Source of the DNA: JAENVU01 sp046598395
GTDB lineage: Bacteria; Actinomycetota; Acidimicrobiia; IMCC26256; JAENVU01
Reading direction: 5' to 3'
Length of the DNA stretch: 64,000 nucleotides
NCBI GenBank assembly: GCA_046598395.1
Contig: JBKJIQ010000050.1
Span: forward strand, 46,296 to 110,295
The translations under genes and the position numbers were made by a program. The number at the start of each line of letters is the position of its first letter. Position 1 is the stretch's first letter. The notes under the pieces were generated by a model. That model saw nothing but the letters and a program-made list of their open reading frames with translations, was not told the DNA's origin and ran no database searches. Shown piece by piece: positions 61,097 through 64,000 of the stretch.

Positions 61097-61450
61097 ATGA
61101 GCAAGCGAAGCACCTGGACCGATATCAAGAAGCAGCGGCCGTTGAGTGACGAGGGCCGCGCTGCGTATGCGGACGAAGCTCGGATCAGCGCGTTTCGCGA
61201 GCTGGTTTTCCGGCTTCGAATCGAGGCTGGACTCACCCAAGCTGAGCTCGCCGAGCGGATGGGAACAACGCAGTCCGCCATCGCGCGCATGGAAGGTGGC
61301 GGAACGCGACCCACGCTGGAGACGCTTGAGAAAGTCGCGGTAGCCGTCGGCGGTGAACTTGTTGTCGGCGTGGGTGAACACCTTTCCGAGAACCGATCGA
61401 TCGCGAAGCTTGTGCGCGACGGCCACGCCGTCGTACGCAAGGCGAGTTGA
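61097..61450 (+). CDS. XRE-family antitoxin (HigA-like)
   Basis: Protein of 117 aa. It contains an HTH_3 domain with LRIEAGLTQAELAERMGTTQ and SAIARMEGGGTRPTLETLEKVAVAVG (about 42-85), a short N-terminal arm and a C-terminal extension. It neutralises the upstream toxin and probably represses the pair. The ATG at 61097 has GAGGAG nine bases upstream; a GTG at 61088 overlapping the toxin stop is an alternative. Confidence 0.88.
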   Translation: MSKRSTWTDIKKQRPLSDEGRAAYADEARISAFRELVFRLRIEAGLTQAELAERMGTTQSAIARMEGGGTRPTLETLEKVAVAVGGELVVGVGEHLSENRSIAKLVRDGHAVVRKAS

Positions 61451-61714
61451 CGTTGCAACGATCGGCCCGCACACGCGAGCGAGGTCGCGTCAGCTCCACT
61501 CGCGGGCCAAGATCGCGCGACAGGTCAGTTCAAGGCGCGGTGTTCGTGGATGCCGAACTCACCGTGAAGGGGCGGATTCGTGATCGAAGATCGAGCCGAC
61601 CGCGCCGCGGCCGACGGCCACGCAGAGCACTTCACGGCGCGTCAACCGGAGCCGCGCGCGATGGACGCGCGATGGAAAGGATCCCCGCGAGGCGAGCGAT
61701 GTGCCCGGAGTGTT
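61451..61714. other. No supportable gene
   Basis: Short stretch between the HigA-like gene and repeat copy 3; nothing recognised. Confidence 0.5.
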
Positions 61715-61738
61715 GCTGACCAGCCGAAACGGTGGTCG
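61715..61738. repeat. Repeat copy 3 (24-base block only)
   Basis: Exact copy of the 24-base block that opens repeat copy 2 (60503-60526), here without the tRNA-Pro fragment. It is directly upstream of the HTH gene at 61744. Confidence 0.85.
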
Positions 61739-61743
61739 CCCTC

Positions 61744-62169
61744 ATGCGACGACGCTCGCACTTGGCTCCGGAAAGCATTCCAGGACAGATCGACCAAGAG
61801 CCAGGCGATGAGGTGCCCACCGTCGTTCGTTCACGTCGCACATCGAGACGCCGGTTGAACACGGTGGAGGTTGATGCCTTGGTGGCCAGCCGCTTGGCTG
61901 GTGAAGAGATCGGTGTACTGGCCGAGCGGTTCCGGATTGATCGCAACACGGTGATGAGCCACCTGAAGCGGCGAGGTGTGCCGGGGCGGCGGTGGCCTGG
62001 GCGAATACTCACGGAGGATCAGCTGCAGGCAGCCGGCCGGCTCTACGCCAGCGGTGTGCGTATGGAGCTGGTGGGTGAGCAGTTCGGGGTGGACCGGCGC
62101 TACTTACGCAGGGTGCTACCCGAGCTGGGCTTCATCATCCGGCGAGCGGGTCAGCAGAAGCGGAGCTAG
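61744..62169 (+). CDS. DNA-binding protein with two HTH segments
   Basis: Protein of 141 aa. Two resolvase/recombinase-C-terminus-like helix-turn-helix units are seen: EIGVLAERFRIDRNTVMSHL (about 60-80) and MELVGEQFGVDRRYLRRVLP (about 108-127). They are separated by RRGVPGRRWPGR. There is no catalytic recombinase domain, so this is either a stand-alone DNA-binding protein or the tail of a lost recombinase. Its position beside att-like repeats favours a mobile-element origin. Confidence 0.6.
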   Translation: MRRRSHLAPESIPGQIDQEPGDEVPTVVRSRRTSRRRLNTVEVDALVASRLAGEEIGVLAERFRIDRNTVMSHLKRRGVPGRRWPGRILTEDQLQAAGRLYASGVRMELVGEQFGVDRRYLRRVLPELGFIIRRAGQQKRS

Positions 62170-62180
62170 GAGGCTGTCTT

Positions 62181-62390
62181 CTATGAAACCGAGTCTGCCT
62201 TGCGCTGTTCGAGTTCGGACCGCAGTTGTGCCACCTCATCGCGTAGGCGCTCGACATCACTGGACTGTGTCGATTCTGCAGCGTCGCCGGTGCCGGACGA
62301 CCGGCGGTGCATCCCGCCCATCATGGCCAGGCACAAGGCCATCCCACCGATACACACCAGTCCGGGCAAGAAACGAAGGATCGTGTCCAT
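62181..62390 (-). CDS. Small membrane protein with coiled-coil tail
   Basis: Protein of 69 aa. One TM helix (FLPGLVCIGGMALCLAMMGG, residues 7-26) precedes a polar linker and a short coiled coil (DVERLRDEVAQLRSELEQRK). It is close to the Cys-rich gene and MerR regulator and may belong to a metal-response group, as small Met-rich membrane proteins often do; this is inferred from position. GGAGG precedes the ATG. Confidence 0.6.
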   Translation of the reverse strand: MDTILRFLPGLVCIGGMALCLAMMGGMHRRSSGTGDAAESTQSSDVERLRDEVAQLRSELEQRKADSVS

Positions 62391-62506
62391 GGCAACCTCC
62401 TAAGGGTGAGCAAAGCGTAGGCCTACTCGGTCGGGTGGTTCCGCGCGCGTACGTCGCAACGCATTCTGGACTGGGGCCGCGTTGAATCAGGCGGCCCCAG
62501 TCCAGG

Positions 62507-62653
62507 TCAAGACGCCTTCTCCATGGTGTGACCACAGCAGCACGTCGGGCTTTGGGTTCCCTCGCAATCGGCTGGGGCGCCCTTGGTTACGGTGACCTCG
62601 CAACCGCAGGATTCGTCGGGGCAGCGGTAGACCTCGCCTTGCTTGAACGCCAT
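62507..62653 (-). CDS. Small cysteine-rich metal-binding protein
   Basis: Protein of 48 aa with seven Cys arranged as YRCPDESCGCEVTVTKG and ADCEGTQSPTCCCGHTME. This is a metallothionein- or rubredoxin-knuckle-like pattern suited to binding Zn, Cu or Cd. It is divergent from a MerR regulator across a MerR-type operator, so metal-induced expression is likely. The frame extends upstream of 62653 but into the operator, so the ATG at 62653 is chosen. Confidence 0.7.
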   Translation of the reverse strand: MAFKQGEVYRCPDESCGCEVTVTKGAPADCEGTQSPTCCCGHTMEKAS

Positions 62654-62697
62654 TGGCCTTGCCTTTCGTAGCGTGAGTACGTGCAGTGGCAGGCTAA

Positions 62698-62720
62698 GAC
62701 CCTCACCCAGTGTCAAGGTC
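62698..62720. promoter_or_regulatory. MerR-type operator/promoter
   Basis: Imperfect 23-bp dyad (GACCCTCACCC / GTGTCAAGGTC arms). On the minus strand a TTGACC/TTGACA -35 region and a weak -10 near TCTTAG flank it with a long spacer, the layout MerR regulators untwist. It serves the Cys-rich gene (minus) and lies just before the MerR gene (plus). Confidence 0.6.
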
Positions 62721-62733
62721 AAGGCAGATCGCT

Positions 62734-63126
62734 ATGAGCTACTCGATTGGGGAAGTCGCGACCGCGGCCGGCGTGACAGCCCGAGCGGTCCGGCTCTACG
62801 AGTCCAAGGGTCTTCTACCCCCGGCCGACCGTTCCCGAGCGGGATACCGGGTATTCGGTGACGCGCACGTCGAGATCCTCGCCTTCATACGGCAAGCCAG
62901 AGGCCTCGGCCTGTCACTTGAAGCAATCTTGGAAATCCTCAGCCTCGCCGAGAACGAAGCGCCCTGCTCCCGCACCAACGCTCTACTCGACCAGCGGCTG
63001 GACGAAATCGACCGTGCGATCGCGGACTTGACGCACTTGCGCGCCACGGTCACAGCGGCGAAGCAGGCGCCCGCTCGGACGGACGGGGTTCGCTGCCGCG
63101 TCATCGAGCACGCGAACATCAACTGA
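62734..63126 (+). CDS. MerR-family metal-responsive regulator
   Basis: Protein of 130 aa. It has an N-terminal winged HTH (YSIGEVATAAGVTARAVRLYESKGLL), the second wing RAGYRVFGDAHVEILAFIRQARGLGLSLEAI, and a dimerisation helix with C in EAPCSRTNALLDQRLDEIDRAI (about 80). A C-terminal Cys is in GVRCRVIEH (about 123). The two Cys at ZntR/CueR-like positions suggest a soft-metal sensor; the metal cannot be assigned. Confidence 0.85.
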   Translation: MSYSIGEVATAAGVTARAVRLYESKGLLPPADRSRAGYRVFGDAHVEILAFIRQARGLGLSLEAILEILSLAENEAPCSRTNALLDQRLDEIDRAIADLTHLRATVTAAKQAPARTDGVRCRVIEHANIN

Positions 63127-63341
63127 GCGGTTTACGCCGAACAGAGGTCTCCGGAGTCAGACCACTCCGCCGGAGTCCGTTCCCAGCAGTGCAGCCTCAG
63201 CGCTTCAGAGCGCGACCTTCAAAGGTGCCACGTCGCCCTGCAGACCAGCGCAGACCCGGGCCCCCACCTCGCGGTTTGGCTTGCGGGCCATGATCTTGTC
63301 CTGAAGCCGTGGCGGACTTGGTCCTGGTAGAAGCCCATGGC
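63127..63341. other. Intergenic stretch
   Basis: No gene is supported between the MerR gene and the end of the TGA-read-through frame. It is the convergent gap between the two. Confidence 0.5.
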
Positions 63342-63869
63342 CTACGCCGGCGGATAGGGAGTCGGCGTGGAGGCATCGATCGCGTCGGCGTACTTGCGAT
63401 CGATCGCCGTGCGGATGGCGCGCAGGGGCTTTCCTCTTTCGAGCATTCGCATCACGTCACGCGTGACGCCGAGGCATACACCTCACGTGGGCGCCATGGA
63501 ATCGAAGACGACGCTGCCGTTCGCCCGGACCGCCTTGACGTAGCAGTCGCGGTTGCTGCGGTGTCCAGCGTTCTGCCCACACCCACAGAAGCAAGGCATG
63601 TAGCGCATCACCTCGCCGTGGGTGACCTGGAACTCGTAAAGGCGCTTGACCTCGGGACCGGCCTCGATGACGAACGCTGGCCAGACAACCTTGGAGAGGT
63701 CACCGTTCGGTTCGTCGGCCGGTTGATACTGCGCGAAGCGCGCCGAGAAGTCCTGTGGTGACCCCTCTTTCGTACGGGCGCGGTCGGAACTCGTGCTGCA
63801 GGCACTGGCGAGCGCGCCGGCGCCGACGGTTGCCAGTCCGAGTTCAAGAAAGCGGCGCCGGCTGACCAC
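63342..63869 (-). CDS. PCYCGC-motif lipoprotein, probable selenoprotein (in-frame TGA at 63485-63483)
   Basis: Protein of 175 aa if the TGA is read through (128 aa if not). It has a Tat-like and lipoprotein signal (VSRRRFLELGLATVGAGALA, lipobox SACSTS) and the PCYCGC-family core PCFCGCGQNAGHRSNRDCYV (about 92-111). FDSMAPT then leads to an in-frame TGA. Known family members continue here with a C-x-x-C pair and a conserved helix. Past the TGA this frame reads GVCLGVTRDVMRMLERGKP and LRAIRTAIDRKYADAID before a TAG at 63344-63342. The TGA thus occupies the first Cys, giving U-G-V-C. A hairpin follows the TGA at bSECIS spacing. The selenium machinery is not in the window. The protein is probably extracytoplasmic and redox or metal active. 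Confidence 0.75.
63454..63469 (-). promoter_or_regulatory. Candidate bacterial SECIS hairpin
   Basis: In the mRNA, GCGUCA / UGACGU arms close a CGCG loop; the loop starts 19 nt after the UGA and has G as its second base. Both properties fit the general bSECIS model (loop 16-37 nt after UGA with G in the first two loop positions). Confidence 0.5.
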
Positions 63870-63958
63870 ATCTCGAGGCTAGCGGAGGGCTTGTTGTGCC
63901 GCGGTTTCAGCTCCCGGCGAGGCTGGGTTTGAACCGGTCGCATGACTTCCTTGAGGCG

Positions 63959-64000
63959 TCGGGATGCCGGGATTTGAACCCGGGGCCTCAGCGTCCCGAA
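63959..64000 (-). tRNA. tRNA-Pro (anticodon CGG), 5' part beyond window
   Basis: The 3' half of a tRNA on the minus strand: acceptor 3' strand CATCCCG with discriminator A, T-arm CCGGG-TTCAAAT-CCCGG, variable region, anticodon 3' stem and TTCGGGA loop giving CGG. CCA is not encoded. The window ends in the anticodon loop. The same 3' segment is found at 59289-59324 and 60525-60560. Confidence 0.85.

Overview
The window is a high-GC actinobacterial chromosome segment, most likely from class Acidimicrobiia or a close relative. This rests on an acyl-CoA carboxylase epsilon subunit, a long-form SRP RNA, a metY/metX pair, a Ccr/Ecm-type ethylmalonyl-CoA gene set, and the many start codons that sit 6-9 nt downstream of a TANNNT -10 box (leaderless transcription). 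Assignment below class level is not supported.

Layout. 1-2.7 kb: a GGDEF-EAL signalling protein, tRNA-Ser(CGA) and tadA. 2.7-12.3 kb: an accessory stretch ending at tRNA-Ser(GGA). It holds a VOC protein, an ERCC4-type nuclease, a VapBC-like pair, two copies of a DUF433/DUF5615 toxin-antitoxin locus (one wrecked by a deletion), two transposase remnants, a SpoIIE-type phosphatase divergent from a hemerythrin gene with a stress-sigma-like promoter, a chimeric frameshifted regulator remnant, and a DUF2510-coiled coil-GIY-YIG protein. 12.5-16.6 kb: SRP RNA, dnaX, ybaB and recR. 16.6-20.2 kb: metY and metX with a MNT/HEPN pair wedged between them in one overlapping transcription unit. 20.4-30.8 kb: small membrane proteins and the RDD / SpoIIM / DUF58 / MoxR / DUF4350 / DUF4129 envelope cluster.

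30.9-45.7 kb: mostly carbon metabolism. Thiolase, crotonyl-CoA carboxylase/reductase, methylmalonyl(ethylmalonyl)-CoA epimerase, propionyl-CoA carboxylase beta with epsilon, a CoA transferase, ethylmalonyl-CoA mutase and 3-hydroxybutyryl-CoA dehydrogenase together cover much of the ethylmalonyl-CoA pathway. Folding enzymes, a metallophosphatase and a carbamoylputrescine amidase-like enzyme are interspersed. 45.7-52.7 kb: a secreted CocE/X-Pro hydrolase, lysC-asd, and a broken galactose-oxidase-like repeat protein. 52.7-58.3 kb: hydrolases, a polar amino acid ABC transporter and two secreted proteins.

58.3-64 kb: a second accessory stretch. It holds a truncated adenylate cyclase, repeats that carry 3' fragments of tRNA-Pro, a HigBA-like pair, an HTH protein, and a MerR regulator divergent from a small cysteine-rich protein. 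It also holds a PCYCGC-motif lipoprotein whose reading frame continues past an in-frame TGA in a way that strongly suggests selenocysteine. The window ends inside tRNA-Pro(CGG), from which the fragments appear to derive.

The observations I rate highest are the probable selenoprotein at 63342-63869, the MNT/HEPN pair coupled into the methionine operon, the tRNA-Pro fragment repeats, and the window-wide leaderless promoter pattern.
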